Shown piece after piece: positions 17,885 through 25,979 of a DNA stretch of 64,000 nt. The first letter of the stretch is position 1. The number at the start of each line of letters is the position of its first letter. Origin of the DNA: Aeromonas dhakensis (lineage in GTDB: Bacteria > Pseudomonadota > Gammaproteobacteria > Enterobacterales > Aeromonadaceae); assembly GCF_000820305.1 (NCBI RefSeq), contig NZ_CDBH01000044.1:167668-231667 (forward strand), written 5' to 3'. Made by a program: the position numbers and the translations under genes. The notes beneath the pieces are model-generated. The model worked only from the letters and a program-made list of their open reading frames with translations. It was not told the DNA's origin and did not search any database.

Positions 17885-18234
17885 CACAGGCTGAGCAGGG
17901 GTCCCAGCGGCTGGCCGCCGACCAGATGCAGGTGGATGTGGTAGACCTCCTGCCCGCCGTGGCGGTTGCAGTTCATGATGAGGCGATAGCCATCCTCCGC
18001 AATGCCCGCCTCGCTGGCCAGCTTGCGGGCCACGGTGAACATCCGGCCCAGCGCCAGCTCGTGATCCGGCTCCACGTCGTTGACGGTGGGGATCAGCACG
18101 TTGGGGATGATCAGGATATGGGTCTTGGCCTTGGGCTGGATGTCGCGAAAGGCGGTCACCAGGTCGTCTTGATAAAGGATGTCGGCGGGGATCTCTTTGC
18201 GGATGATTTTGCTGAAAATGGTTTCTTGCGCCAT
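17884..18234 (-). CDS. hinT: Histidine triad nucleotide hydrolase HinT
   Basis: A 116-residue HIT-family purine nucleoside phosphoramidase. The histidine triad is H99-I-H101-L-H103-L-V within [15 protein letters not shown]; the N-terminus [20 protein letters not shown] is typical. ATG at 18234 has AAGGAG eight bases upstream. First gene of the hinT - lipoprotein - ycfL - lpoB - thiK operon, as in enterobacteria where hinT precedes ycfL. Confidence 0.96.
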   Translation of the reverse strand: MAQETIFSKIIRKEIPADILYQDDLVTAFRDIQPKAKTHILIIPNVLIPTVNDVEPDHELALGRMFTVARKLASEAGIAEDGYRLIMNCNRHGGQEVYHIHLHLVGGQPLGPLLSL

Positions 18235-18484
18235 GGATAACTCCTTTATATGAAAAAGAAAATTCAATGCCTGTCTCAAGCGGTTCCAACGCCCGTCATC
18301 GAGGCCCGGCAAGTGTGACACAAGCCGATATTTGACACAGCCGTTGTCCCATTCTCTTCAGTTATTGTTAAAAATACCGATAGCCGGAAGACGTCTGCCG
18401 ACGTTGCTCGCCCACAGTGGTAGCAGGGTATCAAATGGACGGGGTATTCAGGCAAGGGACTTTTGCATATACAGCGGGACAATA

Positions 18485-20497
18485 ATGAAACAAACAATGT
18501 CAGACCTCTCCATCTTGCAGAGGGTCTATCTTGGCTTTGCCATCCTGGTGGCCGTGATGGCGGCCACCTCGGTACTCACCTTCCGCAGCCAGAGCGAGCT
18601 CAATCAGGCGCTGGATCAGGTCACCCGGCAGACCATGCCGCTGGTGATCGCCAGCAGCCAGACCCAGATCAGCCTGCTCAGCGCCAACAAGTGGCTCACC
18701 GACGTGCTGACCGAGCAGGATCTCAAGCAGATCCCGGCCGAAGTGGCCGAGCTGCAGCAGGCCAAGGCGCAGGTCGACAAGACCCTCGCCACCCTCGCCC
18801 AACAGGCGGCGGAACACCCGGAGCTGCAGAGTGAGCTCGGCGCGCTCAACCAGCTGGTCAAGGACTACCTGCAGCTGACCGAGACCCTGCCCACCGAACA
18901 CCAGGCCCTGCTCACCCGGCTCTACAAGGTGAACCAGGCCAAGGGCCAGTTCCAGGTCAGCCTGCCCCAGTTCAAGAAGAACCTGGGAGACATGATGATC
19001 ACCATCGACGACAGCTTCATCAAGATGCTCTCCGAGACCCTGACCACCAAGCTCTCCGCCATTGAACTCTCCACCATGGATGCCCTCAACCAGAGCATAC
19101 CCGCCCCCATCGAGGCGGCGCTCAAGCGCAACAAGATGCAGATCGAGGGCTTCAACAGCACCATCAAGGATCTGCAGGGGGAGCTCAAGGAGTTCGACAA
19201 CAACATGGGCCACTACGTGCACGGCTTCGTGCGCGACACCACCGCCAGCGACGGCGTGCTGGCCCAGTACCTGGCGCTGATGCAGCAGCAGGAGCGGATG
19301 CGCGAGCAGAGCAAGCAGGCCGGCAAGCTCATCGTCAACATCCAGAGCAAGCTCGAGCAGATCACCGCCCAGAGCCAGCAGCTGATGAACAACAGCATCC
19401 GCGCCTCCGGCAAGGTGCAGACCCAGAGCACCCTCACCCAGGGGGTGGCGCTGGTCATCGCCATCACCATCGCCATCCTGGTGGCCTACACCCTCGGCAA
19501 GGCCATTCGCCGTCCGCTCAAGGAGCTGCTGCGGGTGCTGACCGAGGTGACCCAGGGCGACATGACCCAGCGCATCGGTTTTCGCAGCAACAACGAATTC
19601 GGCCGGCTCGGCAGCCAGGTCAACCTGCTGATCGAGCAGATGGGCGAGGTGCTGAGCCAGCTCTCCCAGGCCTCCAACCAGCTCAACAACGCCGCCCATG
19701 ACAACCGCCACACCACCGAATCGGTGCGGGCTGATCTGGAGAAACAGCGCCAGGAGACCGCCTCGGTCGCCGCCGCCATGACCCAGATGGAGGCCTCGGT
19801 ACGCGAGGTGGCCCAGGCCGCCAACCAGACCCTGGAGCGGGTGATGGACGTGGAGAAAGCCTCCGAGACCGGCCGCAAGGTGATGGCCGGCAACATCACC
19901 ACCACCCATCAGCTGGCGGGCAAGCTGCAGCAGACCGGCAAGGTGATTGGCGACGTGAGTGCCATGAGCGGCCAGATCGGCAACATCCTCGACGTCATTC
20001 GCGGCATCGCCGAGCAGACCAACCTGCTGGCCCTCAATGCCGCCATCGAAGCGGCCCGGGCCGGCGAGCAGGGGCGCGGCTTTGCGGTGGTGGCCGACGA
20101 GGTGCGCAGCCTGGCCGGGCGCACCGCCCAGTCCACCAGCGAGATCCAGACCATGATCGAGAACCTGCAGCAGGGGGTCGCCAAGGCGGTGACCGTGATG
20201 CAGGAGTGCTCCCGCGAGATGGACAGCTGCATGGATCAGAGCTCCCACGCCAACAACGCCATGGAGGAGGTGCAGGGCATAGTGGTGCTCATCAGCGACA
20301 TGTCGAGCCAGATCGCCTCTGCCGCCGAGCAGCAGCAGGCCACCAGCGCCGACATCGCCACCAACCTCAACCGCATCTCCGATATCTCGGATCTCAACTA
20401 CCAGGGGATCGAGCGGGTGGCCGAGACCAGCCAGCAGCTCGACTCGCTGGCCGAGCAGCAGGAGAGCCTGGTCAAGCGCTTTAGGCTCAGCGCCTGA
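18485..20497 (+). CDS. Methyl-accepting chemotaxis protein with large sensor domain
   Basis: A 670-residue chemoreceptor. TM1 is near residues 14-34 ([20 protein letters not shown]); a long helical periplasmic domain of about 285 residues follows, probably a helical-bimodular (HBM) sensor by size (inference). TM2 is [18 protein letters not shown], then HAMP ([20 protein letters not shown]) and the signalling domain with [20 protein letters not shown]. No CheR-docking pentapeptide at the C-terminus (KRFRLSA). ATG at 18485 is preceded by only a weak GCGGGA. Followed by a strong terminator. Ligand unknown. Confidence 0.95.
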   Translation: MKQTMSDLSILQRVYLGFAILVAVMAATSVLTFRSQSELNQALDQVTRQTMPLVIASSQTQISLLSANKWLTDVLTEQDLKQIPAEVAELQQAKAQVDKTLATLAQQAAEHPELQSELGALNQLVKDYLQLTETLPTEHQALLTRLYKVNQAKGQFQVSLPQFKKNLGDMMITIDDSFIKMLSETLTTKLSAIELSTMDALNQSIPAPIEAALKRNKMQIEGFNSTIKDLQGELKEFDNNMGHYVHGFVRDTTASDGVLAQYLALMQQQERMREQSKQAGKLIVNIQSKLEQITAQSQQLMNNSIRASGKVQTQSTLTQGVALVIAITIAILVAYTLGKAIRRPLKELLRVLTEVTQGDMTQRIGFRSNNEFGRLGSQVNLLIEQMGEVLSQLSQASNQLNNAAHDNRHTTESVRADLEKQRQETASVAAAMTQMEASVREVAQAANQTLERVMDVEKASETGRKVMAGNITTTHQLAGKLQQTGKVIGDVSAMSGQIGNILDVIRGIAEQTNLLALNAAIEAARAGEQGRGFAVVADEVRSLAGRTAQSTSEIQTMIENLQQGVAKAVTVMQECSREMDSCMDQSSHANNAMEEVQGIVVLISDMSSQIASAAEQQQATSADIATNLNRISDISDLNYQGIERVAETSQQLDSLAEQQESLVKRFRLSA

Positions 20498-20521
20498 CGC
20501 CCACGCCAACCCCGGCAACGA

Positions 20522-20553
20522 CAAGACCCCGCAGATGCGGGGCCTTGTTTTTT
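20522..20553 (+). terminator. Terminator of the chemoreceptor gene
   Basis: Stem CAAGACCCCGCA (20522-20533) / TGCGGGGCCTTG (20536-20547) with one A-C mismatch, followed by a run of seven T. Confidence 0.85.
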
Positions 20554-20572
20554 ACTGGCAAGCGGCGCGGGA

Positions 20573-21457
20573 TCAGGCGTAGGCGATGGCGCCCTTGCCC
20601 ACCCCTTCATAGGCGACAATCTTGATGAACTTGTCGCCCACGCTCTTCTTCACCTCGCGGGCGATGTAGTGGGCCAGCAGCTCGATGGTGGTGTCGGTGT
20701 CGATCATCTCCACCTCCGCCGCCGGCATGGCCAGCTGGAACAGCCCTTGCGGCGCCACATACTTGAAACCGACGTAGTGTTCGCCGGCCTCTTGCAGGAT
20801 GGCCTTGGCCTGCTCGCTCAACGCGAGCTCGCCGAGGGCCACCCGATCCTCGTCGGTCCCCAGATAGATGTCGGCCCAGCGCTCGGCCCAGTTGAGCTCA
20901 AGCTCCTGGTCGCGCTCGCCGTCCACGTGGATCTCGATGGGAGAGCGGTGGCCGTGGGCGATGCGCTGGCAGTTGCCGTCGTGCTTCTTGAGGCCGTGGC
21001 TGTAGTGGTAGAAGGCGCCGTCGATGGCCTCCTGGCGCAGGGTCAGCGACAAGTCCTTGATGTTGCCCGGCAACCGCTTGGCCAGCACCGCCAGCAGATA
21101 GCGGGTGACGGACTCCTTGTCCACCTGGGGCGCCGGAATGAAGGCGAAGCCCTGGCTCGGGCAGCGCAGGTGGATGGAGCGACCGGGCCTCAGCAGATCG
21201 ACGGTGCTCTCGTCACCGTCCAGCTGGGCCACCTGCACCAGGGGGCACTCGGTCGGCACCAGCAGCTTGTGATCCACTTCGTCGTCGATGATCGACTTGA
21301 TCAGTTTCTTGACCCGGCCGAAGTCCAGCAACATGCTCATCTCGTTGAGCTCGCCGCTCATTTCGATGTCCACCAGCCAGCTCTCCCCCACCATACCGCG
21401 GCGTTCGCACAGGTAGCTGGAGTCGATCACGGTCAAATCTTTTACAAATAACTTCAT
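20573..21457 (-). CDS. QueD-like 6-pyruvoyl/6-carboxy-tetrahydropterin synthase family, two-domain form
   Basis: A 294-residue protein of the PTPS/QueD T-fold family, about twice the length of ordinary QueD (around 120). The zinc-site pattern appears in the second half: H154 in YHYSHGL, C163 and the H168-G-H170 of GNCQRIAHGHRS. The first half carries the other conserved part, GELNEMSMLLDFGRVKKL with VDHKLL. So it looks like two T-fold units in tandem, each keeping part of the active-site signature. A role in queuosine or pterin chemistry is inferred. Divergent from the dihydroorotase gene, 79 bases apart. Confidence 0.8.
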   Translation of the reverse strand: MKLFVKDLTVIDSSYLCERRGMVGESWLVDIEMSGELNEMSMLLDFGRVKKLIKSIIDDEVDHKLLVPTECPLVQVAQLDGDESTVDLLRPGRSIHLRCPSQGFAFIPAPQVDKESVTRYLLAVLAKRLPGNIKDLSLTLRQEAIDGAFYHYSHGLKKHDGNCQRIAHGHRSPIEIHVDGERDQELELNWAERWADIYLGTDEDRVALGELALSEQAKAILQEAGEHYVGFKYVAPQGLFQLAMPAAEVEMIDTDTTIELLAHYIAREVKKSVGDKFIKIVAYEGVGKGAIAYA

Positions 21458-21536
21458 CAGTCAGGCCTTGCTACAGAGAAAGGGCGGTTTGCGCTATTAT
21501 GACCCGCGATTATCGGCAAAGGAACTGGAACCCCCC

Positions 21537-22880
21537 ATGAACAAATTGCTTATCAAGAATGCCACCCTGGTCAACGAAGGCCGCATCTATGCCTCCGACG
21601 TGCTGATCGAGGGGGAACGGATTGCCCGCATCGCCCCGGATATCAGTGCCCCCGATGCAGTGGTGATCGATGCCGCGGGCCGTCACCTCATCCCAGGAAT
21701 GATCGATGATCAGGTCCATTTCCGGGAGCCGGGGCTGACCCACAAGGGGACCATCGCCAGTGAATCCCGGGCCGCCGTGGCCGGTGGCACCACCAGCTTC
21801 ATGGAAATGCCCAACGTCAATCCCCAGACCACCACCCTCGATGCCCTCGAAGCCAAATACCAGATAGCCGCCAACTCCTCCGCCGCCAACTACAGCTTCT
21901 ACCTCGGCGCCACCAACGACAACCTGGAAGAGATCAAGAAGCTCGATCCCAAGCAGTCCTGCGGCATCAAGATCTTCATGGGTGCCTCTACCGGCAACAT
22001 GCTGGTGGACAACCAGGAGACCCTGGCCGCCATCTTCCGCGAGAGTCCGGTGATGATCGTCACCCACTGCGAGGACACCCCCACCATCAAGGTGCTGGAA
22101 GACGAAGCCCGCGCCAAGTGGGGCGAAGATGTGCCGATGCGCGAGCATGGCCGCATCCGCAGCGCCGACGCCTGCTACAAATCCTCCAGCCTGGCGGTCT
22201 CCCTGGCCAAGCAGTACGGCGCCAAGCTGCACGTGCTGCACCTGACCACGGCGAAAGAGCTGTCGCTCTTTACCGCCACCCCGGATCTGAAGGATCTCAA
22301 GGACAAGAACATCACCGCCGAGGTGTGCGTTCACCATCTGTTCTTCAACGAGGCGGACTACGACACCCTGGGCAGCCAGATCAAGTGCAACCCGGCGGTG
22401 AAGAGCGCCGCCGACCAGCACGCCCTGCTGGATGCGGTGCGCAATGACGTGCTCGACATCATCGCCACCGACCACGCCCCCCACACCTGGGAAGAGAAGC
22501 AGAACAGCTACTTCAAGGCGCCGTCCGGCGTGCCGCTGGTGCAGCACTCCCTGCTGGCCCTGCTGGAGCTCTACCACAACGGGGTATTCTCGCTGGAGAC
22601 CATCGTCAAGAAGACCTCCCACGCGGTAGCCGAGCGCTTCCAGGTGCAGGATCGCGGCTACATCCGCGAGGGTTACTTCGCCGACCTGGTGCTGCTGGAT
22701 CTGGGCAAGCCCTACGTGGTCAACGACAGCAACCTGCTCTACCTGTGCGGCTGGTCGCCCTTCAACGGCTATCGTTTCCACAGCACGGTGGAGATGACCC
22801 TGGTCAACGGCCAGATCGCCTGGCAAAACGGTCAGGTCACCAACGAGGTGCTGGGCAAGCGGCTCACCTTCAACCGCTGA
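21537..22880 (+). CDS. Dihydroorotase, Bacteroidetes-like class I form
   Basis: A 447-residue amidohydrolase that would interconvert carbamoyl aspartate and dihydroorotate in pyrimidine synthesis. It has the class I frame IPGMIDDQVHFREPGLTHKG, GGTTSFMEMPN, K145 in GIKIFMGAS (the position of the carboxylated lysine), HCED and IIATDHAPH. The usual metal-binding DxHxH reads D57-D-Q59-V-H61, so the first histidine is glutamine, as I recall for Bacteroidetes-type dihydroorotases. This differs from the shorter class II PyrC standard in gammaproteobacteria. ATG at 21537 preceded by GGAACTGGAA. A non-DHOase cyclic amidohydrolase cannot be excluded. Confidence 0.85.
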   Translation: MNKLLIKNATLVNEGRIYASDVLIEGERIARIAPDISAPDAVVIDAAGRHLIPGMIDDQVHFREPGLTHKGTIASESRAAVAGGTTSFMEMPNVNPQTTTLDALEAKYQIAANSSAANYSFYLGATNDNLEEIKKLDPKQSCGIKIFMGASTGNMLVDNQETLAAIFRESPVMIVTHCEDTPTIKVLEDEARAKWGEDVPMREHGRIRSADACYKSSSLAVSLAKQYGAKLHVLHLTTAKELSLFTATPDLKDLKDKNITAEVCVHHLFFNEADYDTLGSQIKCNPAVKSAADQHALLDAVRNDVLDIIATDHAPHTWEEKQNSYFKAPSGVPLVQHSLLALLELYHNGVFSLETIVKKTSHAVAERFQVQDRGYIREGYFADLVLLDLGKPYVVNDSNLLYLCGWSPFNGYRFHSTVEMTLVNGQIAWQNGQVTNEVLGKRLTFNR

Positions 22881-22920
22881 TCCCTCCCAATCGGTGCCAC
22901 CGTCACCACAGCGCCATCAC

Positions 22921-22950
22921 AGGCCGCCCACCCGGGCGGCCTGCTTGCTT
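22921..22950 (+). terminator. Terminator of dihydroorotase gene
   Basis: Nine-bp stem AGGCCGCCC (22921-22929) / GGGCGGCCT (22934-22942), followed by a moderately T-rich stretch. Confidence 0.6.
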
Positions 22951-23056
22951 TAAGCGGTTCTCAACCCCGTCATGAGCGGATTTTGGGCAAGTGGCGGCAC
23001 TTTGAGCGCCGATTGTTCGCAAAGCAGGCGAACGCACCGCCACCGCGGTTTCCTTG

Positions 23057-23085
23057 TTGACAGGTCGGGTCCATCTCCATAAACT
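23057..23085 (+). promoter_or_regulatory. Promoter of tRNA-Pro
   Basis: Consensus -35 TTGACA (23057-23062), 17-base spacer, -10 TAAACT (23080-23085), then a C-rich discriminator, as usual for stringently controlled stable-RNA promoters. The tRNA begins 30 bases after the -10. Confidence 0.75.
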
Positions 23086-23114
23086 CAGCCCCCGTCAGCT
23101 CAGACTGACTTCGT

Positions 23115-23191
23115 CGGCGTGTAGCGCAGTCAGGTAGCGCACTGTCATGGGGTGTCAGGGGTCGGAGGTTCAAATCCTCTCACGCCGACCA
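23115..23191 (+). tRNA. proL: tRNA-Pro (anticodon GGG)
   Basis: A 77-base tRNA with encoded CCA (23189-23191). Acceptor arms CGGCGTG (23115-23121) and CACGCCG (23181-23187) pair fully; the T-arm holds GGTTCAAATCC. The anticodon loop ATGGGGT gives anticodon GGG at 23149-23151. The anticodon stem has a T-T mismatch, which I also recall in E. coli tRNA-Pro(GGG). It reads CCC/CCU proline codons. C1 at the 5' end with A73 is the usual proline identity. Confidence 0.96.
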
Positions 23192-23203
23192 TCATTCCCC
23201 GAG

Positions 23204-23234
23204 AAAGGCCTTGTCAAACGACAAGGCCTTTTTT
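23204..23234 (+). terminator. Terminator of tRNA-Pro
   Basis: Eleven-bp perfect stem AAGGCCTTGTC (23205-23215) / GACAAGGCCTT (23220-23230) followed by six T in total. Confidence 0.9.
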
Positions 23235-23329
23235 CTTTCAGGCGCGCCACCGCAGGAAACGACCAACCGTTTGTGCCCTCCATGGCTTTGTGCTGTAGTG
23301 AAGCCCTCTGCTGCCAACCGGTGATCGAG

Positions 23330-23806
23330 ATGCCCTCTCCCCGTCCCTCTGTTCCCGCCCTGCTGCTGATCTGCCTCTGCACTGCCCTGCTGGTTGGCTG
23401 TGCCACCCCCTATCACAGCGAACCCTCGTTCTGGAATGGCCAGACCGGCTTCTCCCAGACTCGGCTCGGGCCGGACAAGTGGCAGCTGGAGTTTGTCGGC
23501 AACGATCTGGTGAGCCGGGAAACCGCCCGCAAGTATGTGCTGAAACGGGCGGGCGAAATGGCGCAAGCCGAAGGTTATCAGTGGCTTGAGGTCAACGAGT
23601 TGACCCTGCAACGAGATGCGGTCAGAGTGACCCCGAGCCGCCCCCTGTTCGGGTTCGATGACGACGAGCCGGACCCCTTTCTGGATCAGCGCACCGTGGA
23701 ACACCGCATCTCGGCGCTGCTGGTCTTCACCCTCGCCCATCACGCCAGGAACGACCGCAGCATGAAAGCCGATTATCTCGCGAAAATTAAAATAAACAGC
23801 GATTAA
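23330..23806 (+). CDS. CC0125/CC1285-type small lipoprotein
   Basis: A 158-residue predicted lipoprotein. Signal LLLICLCTALLVGCATPY with lipobox L-V-G-C. The mature part has TGFSQTRLGPDKWQLEFVGN, SRETARKYVLKRAGEMAQAEGY and WLEVNE, the pattern of the CC0125/CC1285 family of uncharacterised lipoproteins. ATG at 23330 is chosen because it gives a compact signal peptide; the Shine-Dalgarno is weak, and an upstream ATG at 23282 is possible. Monocistronic after the tRNA terminator. Confidence 0.8.
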   Translation: MPSPRPSVPALLLICLCTALLVGCATPYHSEPSFWNGQTGFSQTRLGPDKWQLEFVGNDLVSRETARKYVLKRAGEMAQAEGYQWLEVNELTLQRDAVRVTPSRPLFGFDDDEPDPFLDQRTVEHRISALLVFTLAHHARNDRSMKADYLAKIKINSD

Positions 23807-24011
23807 TACAGGCGAATTGCAAGATCTATATCACATACACCTAATCGCAACATAAAATTCTGCTACAAGGCGCTGGATTTACCCCCCCGGATTAGGCATG
23901 CTGCAAGCACACCGGCTGTCAGGAATCTACGGCTCGGATCACAAAAACGGACTGAAGTGGCGCCCTTGCCACTTGAAATGCTTTGCACTCATCAAAACTG
24001 GGACCCACCCC

Positions 24012-25271
24012 ATGAAAATGAACAAATTGACGGCTGCCATCCTCATCGCAATGCTGGTTGGCATCCTTACCGGTCAGGGCTATCGGATGTTTGCTCCTGA
24101 CCAGGCCGCCGGCTTTGCCGACGACATTACCCTGCTGACCGACATCTTCCTGCGCCTGATCAAGATGATCATCGCCCCTCTGGTATTCACCACCCTGGTG
24201 GTCGGCATTGCCAAGATGGGCGACACCCGCACCGTGGGTCGCATCGGCGTCAAGACCCTGGGCTGGTTCATGCTCGCCTCCCTGCTGTCGCTGACGCTGG
24301 GGTTGATCATGGTCCACCTGATGCAGCCAGGGGTGGGGCTCTCCCTCTCCCTGCCCGATGACACTGCCAGCTCCGGCGTGGTCGCCGGCGCCATCTCCCT
24401 CAAGGACTTCGTCACCCATGCCATCCCGAAAAGCGTGGTCGAGGCGATGGCCACCAACGAGATCCTGCAGATCGTGGTGTTCTCCCTCTTCTTCGGACTG
24501 GCTGCCGCCGCCCTGGGGGACGCCGCCAAGCCAGTGGTGAAGCTGATGGCCAGCGGCGCCGAGATCATGCTCAAAGTGACCGGCTACGTGATGAACTTCG
24601 CCCCGTTTGCGGTGTTTGGCGCCATCGCCGCCATGGTCGCCAAAGAAGGGCTCGGCATCCTGGCCACCTACGGCACCTTCATGGCCCAGTTCTACCTGGC
24701 ACTGGGTTGCCTCTGGCTGCTGCTGATCGCCATGGGCAGCCTGTTCATCCGCCGCCGCATCCTGACCCTGCTGGCCCTGATCCGCGAGCCCATCCTGCTG
24801 GCCTTCTCCACCGCCAGCTCCGAGGCTGCCTATCCCAAGACCCTGGATCGGCTGGAGAAGTTCGGTTGTGACAAGCGCATCGCCAGCTTCGTGCTGCCCA
24901 TGGGCTACTCCTTCAACCTGGACGGCTCCATGATGTACTGCACCTTCGCGGTGATGTTCATCGCCCAGGCCTACGGCATCGAGCTCTCCATGGCCCAGCA
25001 GATCACCATGCTGCTGCTGCTGATGGTCACCTCCAAGGGGATGGCCGGCGTACCACGCGCCTCCCTGGTGGTCATTGCCGCCACCCTCAACCAGTTCCAG
25101 ATCCCGGAGGCGGGCATACTGCTGCTGCTCGGCATCGACCACTTCCTCGACATGGGCCGCTCCGCCACCAACGTGCTAGGCAATGCCATCGCCGCCAGCG
25201 TGGTGGCCAAGAGCGAAGACAGCCTGGGGGAAACCGCACCGCTCGGCGAGGTGGATACCGCCAAGGCGTGA
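24012..25271 (+). CDS. Dicarboxylate/amino acid:cation symporter (DAACS family)
   Basis: A 419-residue inner-membrane transporter of the GltP/DctA family. Signature parts: LTDIFLRLIKMIIAPLVFTT near the N-terminus, AFSTASSEAAYPKTLDRLEK (hairpin HP1, serine-rich), GYSFNLDGSMMYCTFAVMF (TM7 with N-L-D-G-S), SKGMAGVPRASLVVIAATL (HP2) and DHFLDMGRSATNVLGNAIA (TM8 with substrate-binding Asp/Arg/Asn). Arg in TM8 (D-M-G-R-S) suggests an acidic substrate such as glutamate, aspartate or a C4-dicarboxylate. ATG at 24012 chosen by conservation; a longer reading would add 38 residues. A weak CRP-like half site (TCACA near 23831) lies upstream. Confidence 0.92.
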   Translation: MKMNKLTAAILIAMLVGILTGQGYRMFAPDQAAGFADDITLLTDIFLRLIKMIIAPLVFTTLVVGIAKMGDTRTVGRIGVKTLGWFMLASLLSLTLGLIMVHLMQPGVGLSLSLPDDTASSGVVAGAISLKDFVTHAIPKSVVEAMATNEILQIVVFSLFFGLAAAALGDAAKPVVKLMASGAEIMLKVTGYVMNFAPFAVFGAIAAMVAKEGLGILATYGTFMAQFYLALGCLWLLLIAMGSLFIRRRILTLLALIREPILLAFSTASSEAAYPKTLDRLEKFGCDKRIASFVLPMGYSFNLDGSMMYCTFAVMFIAQAYGIELSMAQQITMLLLLMVTSKGMAGVPRASLVVIAATLNQFQIPEAGILLLLGIDHFLDMGRSATNVLGNAIAASVVAKSEDSLGETAPLGEVDTAKA

Positions 25272-25287
25272 TCCTCGCCCTCCCATC

Positions 25288-25316
25288 AAAACGGCCCGCA
25301 TCTGCGGGCCGTTTTC
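25288..25316 (+). terminator. Terminator of the symporter gene
   Basis: Inverted repeat AAAACGGCCCGCA (25288-25300) / TGCGGGCCGTTTT (25303-25315); also usable on the minus strand. Confidence 0.82.
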
Positions 25317-25343
25317 TTGTGCCTCATGGCAACAGTGCGGTTC

Positions 25344-25790
25344 CTAGCACCAGCGCCGTACCCGCTGGCAGTAATTCGCATAGGCCTCACCAAAGCGCCC
25401 CTGCAGCGCCCGCTCCTCCGGCACTATCTGCCAGCGGCTGAGCCAGCCCCACAGCAGCAGCGGACCGAGCCACACCAGCAGCCCACCCAGATAACAGGCC
25501 AACGCCATGGTCCAGCAGAGCAACCCCAGGTACATGGGATTGCGGCTGACACGAAAGATCCCCCCGGTCACCAGTGCACTGGCCTGCTCAGGGCGCAGCG
25601 GCGTGACCGTGGTGCCCTGGCGGCGAAAGCGCAGCACGCCCCCCAGGCCAAACACAGTGCCCAGCATGGCCAGCAACAGGGCCGGCAGCGGCCAGCCACC
25701 GTTCACGTCACCCGATCCCCATCCCAGCATGGCTGCCACGATCAGGCCAAACAGCAGCAGCGGTGGTACCCGACACTCAAGACTCATCAT
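25344..25790 (-). CDS. Isoprenylcysteine carboxyl methyltransferase (ICMT) family protein
   Basis: A 148-residue four- to five-helix membrane protein of the ICMT/PEMT-like methyltransferase family: GIFRVSRNPMYLGLLCW (RxPxY pattern) and the C-terminal EERALQGRFGEAYANYCQRV (E-E-x-L...F-G-x-x-Y) that binds S-adenosylmethionine. Bacterial substrates are unknown. Two adjacent ATG codons (25790 and 25787) can start it, with GGGAG about 9 bases upstream. Confidence 0.85.
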   Translation of the reverse strand: MMSLECRVPPLLLFGLIVAAMLGWGSGDVNGGWPLPALLLAMLGTVFGLGGVLRFRRQGTTVTPLRPEQASALVTGGIFRVSRNPMYLGLLCWTMALACYLGGLLVWLGPLLLWGWLSRWQIVPEERALQGRFGEAYANYCQRVRRWC

Positions 25791-25979
25791 CTATTGGCTC
25801 CCGGAAGGTGCCACGATCGGCACCTTGCGTTACACTCCCCGGCGGGAAAGCGCCGTGGAAAATTGACAAAGTTCATAATGATAACAATGCCTTGGCTACA
25901 CTTTATCCCATCTGCATGAAAACGGTCAGCCGCTGACCGTCATGCGCCTCAACCCAAACAATAAAAAAGGAACCACCCC

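Noticed and set aside
18500..20524. 674-codon minus-strand ORF opposite the chemoreceptor gene
   Set aside because: Low-complexity Gly/His/Leu translation mirrors the repetitive codons of the chemoreceptor; no family features.
23115..23191. tRNA-Pro as an integration site for a genomic island
   Set aside because: No integrase, no repeated tRNA 3' end, and flanking genes have ordinary composition.
23821..23840. CRP site upstream of the symporter gene
   Set aside because: Only one half-site (TCACA) is good; the other half matches two of five positions.
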